Origin: JAHBNG01 sp039028975
GTDB taxonomy: Bacteria; Chloroflexota; Anaerolineae; Caldilineales; Caldilineaceae
NCBI GenBank assembly: GCA_039028975.1
Contig: JBCCHB010000081.1
Location: 1 to 64,000 of the forward strand
Length of the DNA stretch: 64,000 nucleotides
Reading direction: 5' to 3'
Shown: piece by piece, positions 34,435 through 42,887 of the stretch
Layout of the letters: each line of letters starts with the position of its first letter
Numbering within the stretch: the first letter of the stretch is position 1
The notes under the pieces: model-generated
Told to the model about the DNA's origin: nothing
What the model saw: the letters and a program-made list of their open reading frames with translations, nothing else
Databases searched by the model: none
Translations under genes and position numbers: made by a program

Positions 34435-35814
34435 CTAGTATACCCGTACTACCTGACCACGCTCCCGTTCCAGGCGCGCCAATACTTCGTCGACCACCAC
34501 CGGATTGGCCGGCCACGCTTGGGGGGAGATGTGCGATAGCCGCAGCAGCAGGCGCGCCAACTGGCCCACATACTCCTTCAGCTCTCGCGGGCGCACCTTG
34601 TCGATTGTGTCGCCTGCCTCATGGTGAAAGTCGCTGTCGGGGTGACGATCCGCAAAGCGCCAACGCCAGAGAAATGCGGCGTCGATTCCGGCGCGGATAA
34701 ATGGGTAATGATCCGATGAATAGTCCAACTGAGCCATGACGTGACATTTGAGACCGTCGCCCATTGCGTTGAACTGCTGTTGGATCAGCGAACGTAGATG
34801 GGGGAAAGCGAGGACCAGTCCTTTGATTGGACCAGTAGCCAATTCATCCAGGTTGATTGCCAGCCGCGGTGCGGGTTCGGGGCCATAATGACGCGTCACA
34901 TAGGCATAGGATCCCTGGAGCGTCTGCTCTTCGGCGCTATAGGTGACAAATCGGATGGTGCGTCCCGGCTGTACGCCCAGCTCGCGTTGCAGTTGCGCCA
35001 GAACGCGCGCGGTTTCCAGTACGACGATTGTTCCGGAACTATTGTCATTGCCGCCAACCGTACCGTAGACGGTGTCGTGATGACCGCCCAACACTAGGTG
35101 CTCGTCCGCCCACCGCGCGCCGGGCAATTCGGCGACCACGTTGTGAGCTGGTGCGCTGTAAAACTCGCTCTCCACCAGTAGACGCGCCGAGCGCCCCTGC
35201 TGCGCCCGTTTACGTAGCAGCGCGCCGCCTTCACGGGCTACTGCTACTGTGGGCAGCGGATGCTCATCGGGGCCAGGATCTATCCAGTCACCGGCGCTGT
35301 GATATTCGACCCGCCCGCCTTCCTTGCGATCCGTTACAATGGCAGCCTGTGCGCCGGCCTGCGCCAATCCACTTAGCCGTCCTGAAAGGGGCTGAGGTGG
35401 CGTAAATGGTTCAAACCCCAGCGCCGTCACGGCAATACTGCCGGGCAGGCGCTCGCGCTGCTCTGCCAACTCGCGAGGCGTGCCAAAGCCCACATCCACC
35501 AAATGTGCAGTCAGTTCAAAGGGGGGACAACGGTTGAAGGGGAGAATCGGCACAGTTTGGTCATTTTCTATGATTTGCGCAGAGGCGGCAGACCAGCGCC
35601 AGCTATCCAGCTGATACGCTTCCAGCGTGGCGTTAGCCAGGCCGCTTTCGGAAAGCTGGTCGCGGAGATAGTTTACCGCCCGCCATTCGCTTGGTGATGA
35701 AGCCCAACGCTCTCCAATGGTGTCGCAAAGCATGGTTAGGTGCGCATCTATACGTGACCCGACCCATGCTTCACCGACCAGAAAACGATCTATTTGGTTC
35801 CAGTCCAATTGCAT
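34435..35814 (-). CDS. M28 family metallopeptidase
   Basis: The 459 residues combine an N-terminal PA-like insert (about 110-215) and the M28 catalytic domain. Visible are GGHHDTVYG (first zinc His and Asp near 244-246), GGNDNSSG (bridging Asp), SAEEQTLQG (general base and zinc Glu), INLDELA (Asp) and FHHEAGDT (last His). All zinc ligands are intact. M28 enzymes are aminopeptidases or carboxypeptidases. There is no leader peptide, although M28 proteins are often secreted. ATG 35814 has AGGAG. It lies in a sugar-catabolic set, where removal of amino-acyl or peptide parts from glycoconjugates would make sense (inference). Confidence 0.9.
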   Translation of the reverse strand: MQLDWNQIDRFLVGEAWVGSRIDAHLTMLCDTIGERWASSPSEWRAVNYLRDQLSESGLANATLEAYQLDSWRWSAASAQIIENDQTVPILPFNRCPPFELTAHLVDVGFGTPRELAEQRERLPGSIAVTALGFEPFTPPQPLSGRLSGLAQAGAQAAIVTDRKEGGRVEYHSAGDWIDPGPDEHPLPTVAVAREGGALLRKRAQQGRSARLLVESEFYSAPAHNVVAELPGARWADEHLVLGGHHDTVYGTVGGNDNSSGTIVVLETARVLAQLQRELGVQPGRTIRFVTYSAEEQTLQGSYAYVTRHYGPEPAPRLAINLDELATGPIKGLVLAFPHLRSLIQQQFNAMGDGLKCHVMAQLDYSSDHYPFIRAGIDAAFLWRWRFADRHPDSDFHHEAGDTIDKVRPRELKEYVGQLARLLLRLSHISPQAWPANPVVVDEVLARLERERGQVVRVY

Positions 35815-35828
35815 AGGTATCTCCTATT

Positions 35829-35945
35829 CGTATCCGCCGCAACCAGATCGAGCATGCCGTTGCCTGTCAGATCCGCGGTGGAAATGCCATAGGCATAATC
35901 GAAGCCGCCCATGATGAGATGTTCGGTGAAGTTAATGTGATTCAT
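35829..35945 (-). pseudogene. N-terminal fragment of an FG-GAP propeller gene
   Basis: From ATG 35945 the minus strand reads MNHINFTEHLIMGGFDYA, then YGISTADLTGNGMLDLVAAD, and the homology ends near 35829. The intact gene at 33187 begins MAHHINFTEHLVMGGFNYA. About 39 codons survive with roughly 80% identical residues. It sits between the M28 and aldo-keto genes, so a complete paralogue was once here or a partial duplication inserted. The remaining frame runs into the M28 start. Confidence 0.9.
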
Positions 35946-35956
35946 CACAGTATTTG

Positions 35957-36862
35957 TTACAACGCGTTCAGCGCCTCCCGCAACGCTGGATCCAGACCCA
36001 TCTGCTCGGCTTCGAACGCCTGATCGATGTGCGCTAGCTTGCGTGCGCCAACCAATACCGAGGTGACGCCCGGTTGGCCGATGACCCAAGAGAGAGCTAG
36101 ATTAACCATGCTGCGTCCGGTCTCTGCGGCTTGTGTGCGCAAGCCCTCCATTCGTCGCATAGAGGTCGCCCCGTTGTAAACATCCCAGTGATCCGGCATG
36201 ATGTCAAAACGCGTTCCTTGGGGCGCAGTGCCGACGGTGTGGTACTTTCCCGTCAGGAAGCCAGCGCCCAATGGACTATAGGTAATGGTGCCGATCTCTT
36301 CTTCGGCACAAAAGGGCAGCAGTTCGGCTTCAATGTCGCGCACGGCTAGATTGTAGTTGGGTTGGATCGACTCCATGCGTGGCCATCCACCCACCTCAGC
36401 TTTCCACAGGGCTTTACAGAGCTGCCAAGCCATAAAGTTGCTACAGCCGATATAGCGCACCTTCCCTTCTTTCACCAGCGTATCGAGCGCCTCTAAGGTC
36501 TCTTCTAAGGGAATGTTTGCATCCCAGGCATGAAGCTGGTAGAGATCAATCACGTCGGTCTGCAGCCGCTGTAGGCTGGCTTCTGCGGCCTCAATCAGCC
36601 GTTTGCCCAACGGCGGAATGGCCTTGGTGGCAAGTACGATCTGATCACGTTTGCCGCTCTGCTTCAACCACTGACCGACCACTGATTCCGATTTTCCCGC
36701 TGAATAGGCCTCTGCAGTGTCAAATAGATTGATGCCGCGCTCAATCGCATGATCCATGATTGTAAACGATGTGGCTGGTTCGATTTCACGATCAAAGGTC
36801 ACGCAACCAAGTGCAATAGAGCTGACCTTCAGATCCGTTCGGCCAAGTTGTCGATATTCCAT
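35957..36862 (-). CDS. Aldo/keto reductase
   Basis: The 301-residue TIM-barrel NADPH enzyme has the full tetrad: D48 in NLFDTAEAYSAG, Y53, K80 in LATKAIPP and H111 in YQLHAWD. IGCSNF near 137 and the cofactor loop ITYSPLGAGFLTGKY, then VLVGARKLAHIDQ are typical of AKR families 11-14. It reduces or oxidises a sugar aldehyde or ketone. ATG 36862 has AAGGA about 7 bases upstream. In the long minus-strand set it follows the small beta-sandwich protein and precedes the FG-GAP remnant. Confidence 0.9.
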   Translation of the reverse strand: MEYRQLGRTDLKVSSIALGCVTFDREIEPATSFTIMDHAIERGINLFDTAEAYSAGKSESVVGQWLKQSGKRDQIVLATKAIPPLGKRLIEAAEASLQRLQTDVIDLYQLHAWDANIPLEETLEALDTLVKEGKVRYIGCSNFMAWQLCKALWKAEVGGWPRMESIQPNYNLAVRDIEAELLPFCAEEEIGTITYSPLGAGFLTGKYHTVGTAPQGTRFDIMPDHWDVYNGATSMRRMEGLRTQAAETGRSMVNLALSWVIGQPGVTSVLVGARKLAHIDQAFEAEQMGLDPALREALNAL

Positions 36863-36927
36863 AAGGGTCCTTTTCTCTTAAAATTTAAGGCGCTTAATGG
36901 ATGCCAAGGATCAGCTTGAAGCCCCAA

Positions 36928-37030
36928 ATTAAGTATTAATTATTGTATATTCAGAATTAATTATTCAAGCAGTGCCTAACTGAACCATTGTCAATAGTGA
37001 ATACTTAACAACGAATAATTAATACTTAAT
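36928..37030. repeat. AT-rich inverted-repeat element
   Basis: ATTAAGTATTAATTATT (36928-36944) pairs perfectly with 37014-37030. Inside lie further copies of the same words (GAATTAATTATTC, GTGAATACTTAAC). The element fills most of the gap between the aldo-keto and beta-sandwich genes. No coding frame; it could be a MITE-like or hairpin repeat. No target duplication was found. Confidence 0.75.
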
Positions 37031-37078
37031 GCGGCTGTTATTCCCAGTTCCTTGGAATCCAATATGAGCCAAATGGAG

Positions 37079-37783
37079 TTAAGTCGAGTATTCGATCCGC
37101 ACTTCATCCACCATGACATACCCTTCCGGCAAGGCTGCGTGGTCCACCGGATAATCAACTTCAGGGCGACGATGGTGGATGCCATCTTCCTCTGGGGTTA
37201 GAGGCACGATATTTAGCGGATGGAGCAGCAAGATAATGTCGATATTGACATCCTGCAAGACATCCTCGATTTCTCCCCAGGCGTAGACGTCCGTATTGTC
37301 GTGGCGGGCACCCAGGCAGGTCCACTGCACTGAATCGGTGGTCAGGGTGATGGTCTGCACTGACCAATCGGGCGTAACGTCAAAGGGTTGACCATGTAGC
37401 ACAAAGTTGACGGCTTTGTCACCAATGCGGCTCTGGCAGTGGAGCACCAATTTGGCACCGCGCAAGTTCACCTCCCCCTTGAGCTTCACCGTGAGCCGAG
37501 CGTTGCGTAGGTCGGTTGAATAGCCCCCGTCGATAAAGCGGTTTCCGCCCATCAACGGCAGGTACGCAGGATCTGCATTGGGCTGGGGTGCGGTGAAGAG
37601 AATGAAGAGGAGATGGAGATAGCCACCGCCTGGAGGGGCATGGTTGGAGTCAATACCCCAGGGGCTGCGGGAGATCAGCGCGTTGTCAACAACCTCCGCT
37701 TTGGCTGGTTTACTGTGACCTAGCCAAGCCATCCAGCCGCCGGGGCCAGCATTAAATGTCTCCTGGTAAACTGTCTTGCCCAT
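37079..37783 (-). CDS. Hypothetical beta-sandwich protein, 234 aa
   Basis: No named family recognised. The protein opens VYQETFNAGPGGWMAWLG and has the alternating strands RNARLTVKLKGEVNLRGAKL, VLHCQSRIGDKAVNFVLHG, DWSVQTITLTTDSVQWTCLG, and the ending GYVMVDEVRIEYS. This is the look of concanavalin/galactose-binding-like jelly rolls that bind carbohydrate. No leader peptide. It begins at ATG 37783 without a strong ribosome site. Its place among glycan genes supports a sugar-related role, for example a lyase-like or binding protein. Confidence 0.6.
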   Translation of the reverse strand: MGKTVYQETFNAGPGGWMAWLGHSKPAKAEVVDNALISRSPWGIDSNHAPPGGGYLHLLFILFTAPQPNADPAYLPLMGGNRFIDGGYSTDLRNARLTVKLKGEVNLRGAKLVLHCQSRIGDKAVNFVLHGQPFDVTPDWSVQTITLTTDSVQWTCLGARHDNTDVYAWGEIEDVLQDVNIDIILLLHPLNIVPLTPEEDGIHHRRPEVDYPVDHAALPEGYVMVDEVRIEYST

Positions 37784-37802
37784 AATAAGCGAATACTCAC
37801 TC

Positions 37803-38318
37803 TTATTTATTCATACAAAGGTGCATTAGGTAATGGGGTACGGGGTGCCACGGGGCAATAAATGTCTCAACAATTTTAAATCCCACCTTCTGATAAACAT
37901 GTACGGCCCGTCTGTTTTTGACCTCAGGATCAATAAGAACATCACTAACGTCTGCCAAGTGGGTGTTGATAAACTCCACGATCATTTTAGTGCCGAAGCC
38001 TTGCCCCAAGTAATCTGTTTCGCAGATGAAGATATCTAACGAGATACCTTTCTTGCCCGAAAACTCAATGGAGGAGACCCATTCATCGCTTTGATCCACC
38101 TCAGACGTTAGCAAATACCCAAATGGCGTGCCATTATGAAAAGCAATCCAGTGTTGACGGTCAGTTGCGCCTTCAAAAGATTGCGTCAGCGAGTCCAGCG
38201 TGTTTTGTAAGCCTTCTCCATGAAGCCATTCGCTAACGTGGGGGCGCTTGACCCACCGCTCAATCATCGGTTGATCGGCTAGACTAGCAACCGCGAACGT
38301 AAATCTGTCTTTCATCAT
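37803..38318 (-). CDS. GNAT family N-acetyltransferase
   Basis: The 171 residues have the AAC(6')-like pattern: MIERWVKRPHVSEWL near 18-32, then IEFSGKKGISLDIFI, and the acetyl-CoA loop YLGQGFGTKMI (Q-x-x-G-x-G/A variant). VLIDPEVKNRRAVHVYQKVGF follows with the conserved N-x-x-A and GF. It transfers an acetyl group to an amine; antibiotic or amino-sugar acceptors are both possible. The gene lies 6 bases from AgaI-like and could acetylate the amino sugar. Start ATG 38318 (an ATG 3 bases on is also possible). Confidence 0.85.
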   Translation of the reverse strand: MMKDRFTFAVASLADQPMIERWVKRPHVSEWLHGEGLQNTLDSLTQSFEGATDRQHWIAFHNGTPFGYLLTSEVDQSDEWVSSIEFSGKKGISLDIFICETDYLGQGFGTKMIVEFINTHLADVSDVLIDPEVKNRRAVHVYQKVGFKIVETFIAPWHPVPHYLMHLCMNK

Positions 38319-38324
38319 TGGCTT

Positions 38325-39053
38325 TCAACGTACATGACCGCCTGGATTAGCCTCTTGATCACAAATTACCGTCACATTTGGATGAAGCCAAAGGAAAGAG
38401 GCTGGAAAGCCAGTAGTAATTCTGCTAGCCAGCAATTTTTCTAACAACATCCGTTTATGTCTACCGTTGACGAGCAGAAGAATCTGGCGAGCCTGCAGGA
38501 TATTGGCCATGCCCAGAGTGAGTCCATAGGGAATTGCTACGTCCGTTTGCTGCGTCATGGGATGCTGAAGTGTGGATTGGGTTAGTGTCGCTACATGGGG
38601 AAATGGATTGAGCCATTCGGCTGGCTCATTGAAGCCAAGATGCCCATTTGCGCCCAAGCCCAAAATACACAGATCGATAGGGTCAACCTTCTCTAACGCC
38701 TTTTGGATCCGCAGACATTCTTCCTCTGGTGTTGGTGAATCACTCTGGAACGCCAGATATCGTTCACTATTAATTCCAAGTGGCTGGCATATATGTTGCT
38801 GCAGATAGACTTCGCACGTCGCCGGATCGTCCATGGCTAGCCCGCCCCACTCATCCAATTTGATGATGCTTACTTGAGCAAACTGATCCGATTTAACGTT
38901 TTTTGGCGCGGCCAAGAGTTCGTAGGTACGGGTTGGCGTGGATCCGGTTGCGAGACAAAGTGTTAGATTTGGTTTGGCGCGCACGGCATCCACAACCAAG
39001 TCAGCAGCTCTTTGACTCAATTCTTCATGATTTGTCGTGACGATAATTTTCAT
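38325..39053 (-). CDS. agaI: Galactosamine-6-phosphate isomerase/deaminase (AgaI-like, NagB family)
   Basis: The 242 residues fit the NagB/6-phosphogluconolactonase fold: TLCLATGSTPTRTYELL (phosphate loop, 31-47), KLDEWGGLAMDDPATCEVYL (D67), GLGANGHLGFNEPAEW (132-147) and the C-terminal PASFLWLHPNVTVIC. NagB has GNDGH; here it is GANGH, and the endings IPASFLWLHSN and GLGKNGHLGLNEP of E. coli AgaI match much better. It would convert galactosamine-6-P to tagatose-6-P plus ammonia. ATG 39053 is one base from the stop of the glycosidase-like gene, so coupling is likely. Longer frame upstream rejected. Confidence 0.8.
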   Translation of the reverse strand: MKIIVTTNHEELSQRAADLVVDAVRAKPNLTLCLATGSTPTRTYELLAAPKNVKSDQFAQVSIIKLDEWGGLAMDDPATCEVYLQQHICQPLGINSERYLAFQSDSPTPEEECLRIQKALEKVDPIDLCILGLGANGHLGFNEPAEWLNPFPHVATLTQSTLQHPMTQQTDVAIPYGLTLGMANILQARQILLLVNGRHKRMLLEKLLASRITTGFPASFLWLHPNVTVICDQEANPGGHVR

Positions 39054-39054
39054 G

Positions 39055-40527
39055 TCACTCAAACCAATAACTGTACAGCTGTGCATTGTGCAGAAGAACT
39101 CGCAACTGAATCGGTCCACCCGAAGACGAAGGCATCCCGTTATGCCCTTGCCAATTCACGGCTAGGCGCACATTATCGTCGCTTATGGGTACACACTCAC
39201 CTCGACCAAAACCTGGCACAGGTTGACCTGTAGCATCAATCAGCTCACAAAATACTTCGCCCTTGCTCGCGTCAACGTTCAGGTAGAGCTGCTCTCCTTC
39301 CCAATGAAAGGCCTCTGTCGTAACCGAGCCACCATCTTCGTCAGCATCTAGCGATATAAAACCGTCCCGTCTTAGCGTCGCCAAACAGATAGCCGCGCAA
39401 TCTGGATCAGGATTCTCTGGCGGCCAGCGAAATTTGATCCCAGTATAATAGAACCAGAGTTCATCATCTCGGATGACGGGCGAAGACGGCCCCAAGATTT
39501 GCAGCGTGTCATAAGCACCTGCACCTAACGGCGAAGAATCGATGAAGGGCCGACGCTCTCCTAATCGATCCCAGTTGCGCATATCTCGGCTGCTTGCCAA
39601 CTGGACGTGGTGAAACCCGTCATGATTGCGCCCTTCCCAGGTGCGCCCCACGTGGTGAAACATAGACGCGAAGCCAATATAGCGGCTCTCGTAACGGGAG
39701 ATGGCGAAGTTATAGACATCAACGCCGTATTCCTCTGGATGATTGACAACGGGCTGCTGCAGTGCGGGGTTAGCCAAACGATTGATGATCACCTCGCGGG
39801 CTAGCTGTTGGTCTTCTTCATCGGCATGAAAGACCAGCTCGGGTTCTGTCCACTGGGCAAAGTCCTTGCTAGTGAGCAGTGCATGGGAGCGACCATAAGG
39901 CCCCCGGACCTTGACCGTGGCGATGAAAAGCTGGTGGGCTGCATCAAAGCTAAAATTGGGTTCGTCGCCGGATTCAACGAATGGAACGTCAAGCAACTTC
40001 CAGGCAATGCCATCCGGAGAGGTGGCAAAGGCGATGGCGTGTTTGGGCAGTAAGGTAAAGAGAATGCCTTTGAAGCGACGACTCGGATCGGGATCGTTGC
40101 CATCATAGACCACGCAAGGGATTTCGCTGGTGCGATTCTCGCCCATAGAAACATAGACCGCGTTGTTTTCCCGCGAACCTTGCAATGACAGCTGGCCCAC
40201 ATGGGGCTGGGACCAGTTCACACCATCGCGGCTTTCGTGTATCTCAGAAAAACCCGCTTCATCATGTTGTTTATCCCCGATGGTCCAAAATTTCCACACA
40301 TTTGTCTCGGGATCCCAAGCCGGAGCACTGCGGGTTTGAGGACGATAGACGGCACCATAGGCTGCCCCGGTGGCCCTTTGAGTAACTGGGTTACGACGGA
40401 TGACCGCGCCCTTCTTGTTGGGCTGATGCATGGTCCGCCGTAGGTTTTCCAGTTGCGCGATATCAACATCATCCAGGAAGAGTTGGCGTTCTGCCTTTGG
40501 CAAACGCAGTGTTTCTACTGTTGTCAT
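39055..40527 (-). CDS. Glycosidase-like five-bladed beta-propeller protein, paralogue
   Basis: The 490 residues carry blade signatures like SAPAWDPETNVWKFWTIG, ESRDGVNWSQP, GILFTLLPKHAIAFATSPDG, LLTSKDFAQWTEPELV and a C-terminal beta domain (LYLNVDASKGEVFCELID, PIQLRVLLHNAQLYSYW) shared with the gene at 28660. The EEDGGS insert and DPDPSRRFKGI motif are also family features. Homologous proteins are annotated as glycoside hydrolases, GH32/43-like. Catalytic acids cannot be placed by eye. No leader, so it acts inside, on imported oligosaccharide. It follows the Opp-type permeases and precedes the AgaI-like gene. Confidence 0.7.
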   Translation of the reverse strand: MTTVETLRLPKAERQLFLDDVDIAQLENLRRTMHQPNKKGAVIRRNPVTQRATGAAYGAVYRPQTRSAPAWDPETNVWKFWTIGDKQHDEAGFSEIHESRDGVNWSQPHVGQLSLQGSRENNAVYVSMGENRTSEIPCVVYDGNDPDPSRRFKGILFTLLPKHAIAFATSPDGIAWKLLDVPFVESGDEPNFSFDAAHQLFIATVKVRGPYGRSHALLTSKDFAQWTEPELVFHADEEDQQLAREVIINRLANPALQQPVVNHPEEYGVDVYNFAISRYESRYIGFASMFHHVGRTWEGRNHDGFHHVQLASSRDMRNWDRLGERRPFIDSSPLGAGAYDTLQILGPSSPVIRDDELWFYYTGIKFRWPPENPDPDCAAICLATLRRDGFISLDADEDGGSVTTEAFHWEGEQLYLNVDASKGEVFCELIDATGQPVPGFGRGECVPISDDNVRLAVNWQGHNGMPSSSGGPIQLRVLLHNAQLYSYWFE

Positions 40528-40554
40528 AGAGATCCAGCCCGTTTCTAATCTAAT

Positions 40555-41490
40555 CTAATCTAATGTCATACGTGGATCAAAGGCATCGCGTAGCGCGTCA
40601 CCGAAGAAGTTCATGGAAAGGACGGCAAAGGCAATGGCGACAGCGGAAGGAAGCCAACGCCAGAGCATCCCTTCCAGGACGGGCAACTGCATGGCGGTGG
40701 TCAACGTCTGTCCCCAGCTAGGCGTCGGTTGTTGTACGCCCAGGCCTAGGAAACTTAAGCTCGATTCAGTCATAATCGCGCCGGCTAAACCGAGGGTGGC
40801 CGCGACGACCACGGGGCCGATAACGTTGGGCAAGATGTGACGAAATATGATGCGACGGGTGGGTACACCCGTCGCAACCGCGGCGACGACGAAGTCTTGT
40901 CTGCGTAAGCTGAGGAACTGGCTACGAATCAGACGCGTCATGTCGGGCCAGCCAAAGATGCCGATAATGATCATGATATTGAAGATGTTGGGTGGCAAGA
41001 CCGCAGCAACCGTAATGATCAACAGAAAGGTGGGAAAACACATAATGATATCGGTGAAGCGCATGATGATGTTGTCAATCATGCCTCCCATGTAGCCGGA
41101 TATGCTACCCAACAGCAGGGCGATGGTTGTGTAAATACCCACGGCCACAAGGCCCACTGAAAGCGAGATCCGCGCGCCATAGACCAACCGCGCCCAAACA
41201 TCACGTCCGATAGAATCGGTCCCTAGAATGTGTTCTGAACTGGGCGGTTGGTTCCTCATGCTTAGCTCAGTGACAACCGGATCTTTCCCCGCCACAACAG
41301 GCGCAAAAACGGCCGCTATCAGCAGAAGCAGAAGCATGACTAAGCCAAGCATGCCCAGTTTGTGACGCCACATCCGCCGCCAAAATCGACTTTGGCTCGA
41401 GTCGCGTCGAGGTGCTTGCAGCGTCTGCCCAAGAACCGCCTTGGTTGCGCCACGCTCGCTCTGCTGCTCAGGCTGTTCTTTCACTGTCAT
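40555..41490 (-). CDS. Peptide/nickel-type ABC transporter permease, DppC/OppC
   Basis: The 311 residues have the OppC N-terminal segment (FWRRMWRHKLGMLGLVMLLLLL), then DSIGRDVWARLVYGARISLSVG, five further helices, and the EAA loop region DFVVAAVATGVPTRRIIFRHILPN. The C-terminal FFGDALRDAFDPRM is diagnostic. It forms the heterodimeric channel with the DppB-like protein at 41794. ATG 41490 is preferred to an ATG at 41532, though both have weak ribosome sites. The ATPase genes dppD and dppF are not in this window, so the transporter must use ATPases from elsewhere. Confidence 0.9.
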   Translation of the reverse strand: MTVKEQPEQQSERGATKAVLGQTLQAPRRDSSQSRFWRRMWRHKLGMLGLVMLLLLLIAAVFAPVVAGKDPVVTELSMRNQPPSSEHILGTDSIGRDVWARLVYGARISLSVGLVAVGIYTTIALLLGSISGYMGGMIDNIIMRFTDIIMCFPTFLLIITVAAVLPPNIFNIMIIIGIFGWPDMTRLIRSQFLSLRRQDFVVAAVATGVPTRRIIFRHILPNVIGPVVVAATLGLAGAIMTESSLSFLGLGVQQPTPSWGQTLTTAMQLPVLEGMLWRWLPSAVAIAFAVLSMNFFGDALRDAFDPRMTLD

Positions 41491-41550
41491 GAGTCTTAAT
41501 GTCCATATACAATCCGTTAAGAAATTGGGCATGGTTCAATCGAGATAGGA

Positions 41551-41686
41551 TTTGGTTTACAAATGGTGGTAATTCTTGTCATTTCGAACGGAGAGAGAAA
41601 TCTGTCGCTTTAGCCGAGAGACGTACAAGATTTCTCCTCGTCCCTCGTCGAAATGACACGTTTCACAGCACCAGAATTGTAAACTT
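41551..41686. repeat. Intergenic palindrome (CATTTCGA type)
   Basis: TGTCATTTCGA with GGAGAGAGAAATCT (41578-41603) pairs with AGATTTCTCC and TCGAAATGACA (41628-41658). Outer arms GTTTACAA and TTGTAAAC add a second tier. This resembles the TCATTTCGAAC/AGATTTCTC palindromes common in several bacterial genomes. It separates the two permease genes. Confidence 0.75.
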
Positions 41687-41793
41687 GGTTCCCTCGCATC
41701 TGAACCATGCCAGAAACTGATAGCAAACAGCGGTACAACCAACCGATTACTGACTACCGATGACTGATTACTGATTACCGTCTGTTCGTCTTC

Positions 41794-42756
41794 CTACTCG
41801 TAGCGAATGCGCGGATCCACGAAGGCATAGGTGATATCCGTAAGTAAATTACTCACCAATACGACTAGCGCAACCATGAAGTTAACGCCCATGATCACCG
41901 GGTAGTCGCGCGCGAAGACGGCTCCAAGGCTATAGGTCCCCATGCCCGGCCAGGCAAAGATGAATTCGATAATCACTGTTCCCCCAATCAGATTGGGAAT
42001 GTTCAAACCGATGATGGTGATCACGGGTATCAGTGCATTGCGTAGGGCATGGCTCAATAAGATGGCTCTCTCGGCCAGCCCTTTGGCCCGAGCAACCGTG
42101 ATATAGTCTTGGCGTATGACATCTAACATGCTACCCCGGGTGTAGCGCATAAAGCTGGCGACGCTGCCCAACCCCAAGACGGCAGCCGGTAGGATCATGT
42201 GATGGATGCGTGTCAGAAACGTTGCCGCCTCACCATAATTTGTAATGCCAGACGTGGGGAAGAGTGGGAATTTGAGCGAAAAGAGATAGATGCCGCCAAT
42301 GGCGAAGACAAAGCCAGGGGTAGATATCCAGAAGAAGCCCAGTAAAGTCAGTAGTTGGTCTACCCACGAATACTGTTTGACAGCAGCAATGATGCCCAAG
42401 ATAGATCCAACGATGATACCGAAGAGCAGTGCTGTTGCCGTCAGTTGCAGCGTTGCCGGCAGACGCTCCAATATCTCATCCAACACAGGCGCGCCAGAGG
42501 TCAGCGACTGCCCTAGATTGCCGCGCGCCAATTCACGCAGCCAGATGAAGTAACGCTGATAGGCTGGCTTATTCAAACCATAGTTCTCGCGCATGGCTTC
42601 CAGTTGCTCGGGCGAAAAAGATACGATGCCCGTAGTCGGCATCATGGCGTCTACAAAATCACCCGGCATCAACTCAGTGAGAATAAAGGTGACGAGCGTT
42701 AACCCCAGCAGGATAGGGATGGAAATCGCGGTACGACGCAATATGTAAGTGCGCAA
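41794..42756 (-). CDS. Peptide/nickel-type ABC transporter permease, DppB/OppB
   Basis: The 320-residue inner-membrane protein opens MRTYILRRTAISIPILLGLT and has ELMPGDFVDAMM, a periplasmic loop LNKPAYQRYFIWL, ARGNLGQSLTSGAPV, and the EAA loop DYITVARAKGLAERAILLSHALRN. FAWPGMGTYSLGAV is the family signature. It starts at TTG 42756; no ATG lies nearby, and the MRxYLLRR start is standard. It lies downstream of the binding-protein gene with a repeat-rich spacer of 131 bases. Confidence 0.9.
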   Translation of the reverse strand: MRTYILRRTAISIPILLGLTLVTFILTELMPGDFVDAMMPTTGIVSFSPEQLEAMRENYGLNKPAYQRYFIWLRELARGNLGQSLTSGAPVLDEILERLPATLQLTATALLFGIIVGSILGIIAAVKQYSWVDQLLTLLGFFWISTPGFVFAIGGIYLFSLKFPLFPTSGITNYGEAATFLTRIHHMILPAAVLGLGSVASFMRYTRGSMLDVIRQDYITVARAKGLAERAILLSHALRNALIPVITIIGLNIPNLIGGTVIIEFIFAWPGMGTYSLGAVFARDYPVIMGVNFMVALVVLVSNLLTDITYAFVDPRIRYE

Positions 42757-42774
42757 CGATACAACCTCTGCGTA

Positions 42775-42880
42775 TTCGGTGAGTCGGTGATCGGTGAGTC
42801 GGTAATCGGTGAGTCGGTCGACTGACCTACCGATTACCGACCTACTGACCTACCGACCTACTGACCTACCAGCTTCCGGT
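42775..42880. repeat. Repeat array forming a long hairpin in the importer operon
   Basis: Three 15-base units of the form CGGTGAGTCGGTNAT (about 42777-42820) are followed by reverse-complement-like words, GACCTACCGATTACC and GACCTACTGACCTACC. The two halves can pair over about 30 bases with mismatches. Related words (GATTACTGACTACC) occur at 41739-41785. It lies between the SBP gene and the permease genes, where a hairpin could shield the SBP mRNA. Confidence 0.75.
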
Positions 42881-42887
42881 CAATTGC

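Noticed and set aside
42775..42880. CRISPR array
   Set aside because: The units are 15 bases without spacers, and the second half is a reverse complement of the first. No cas gene lies in the window.
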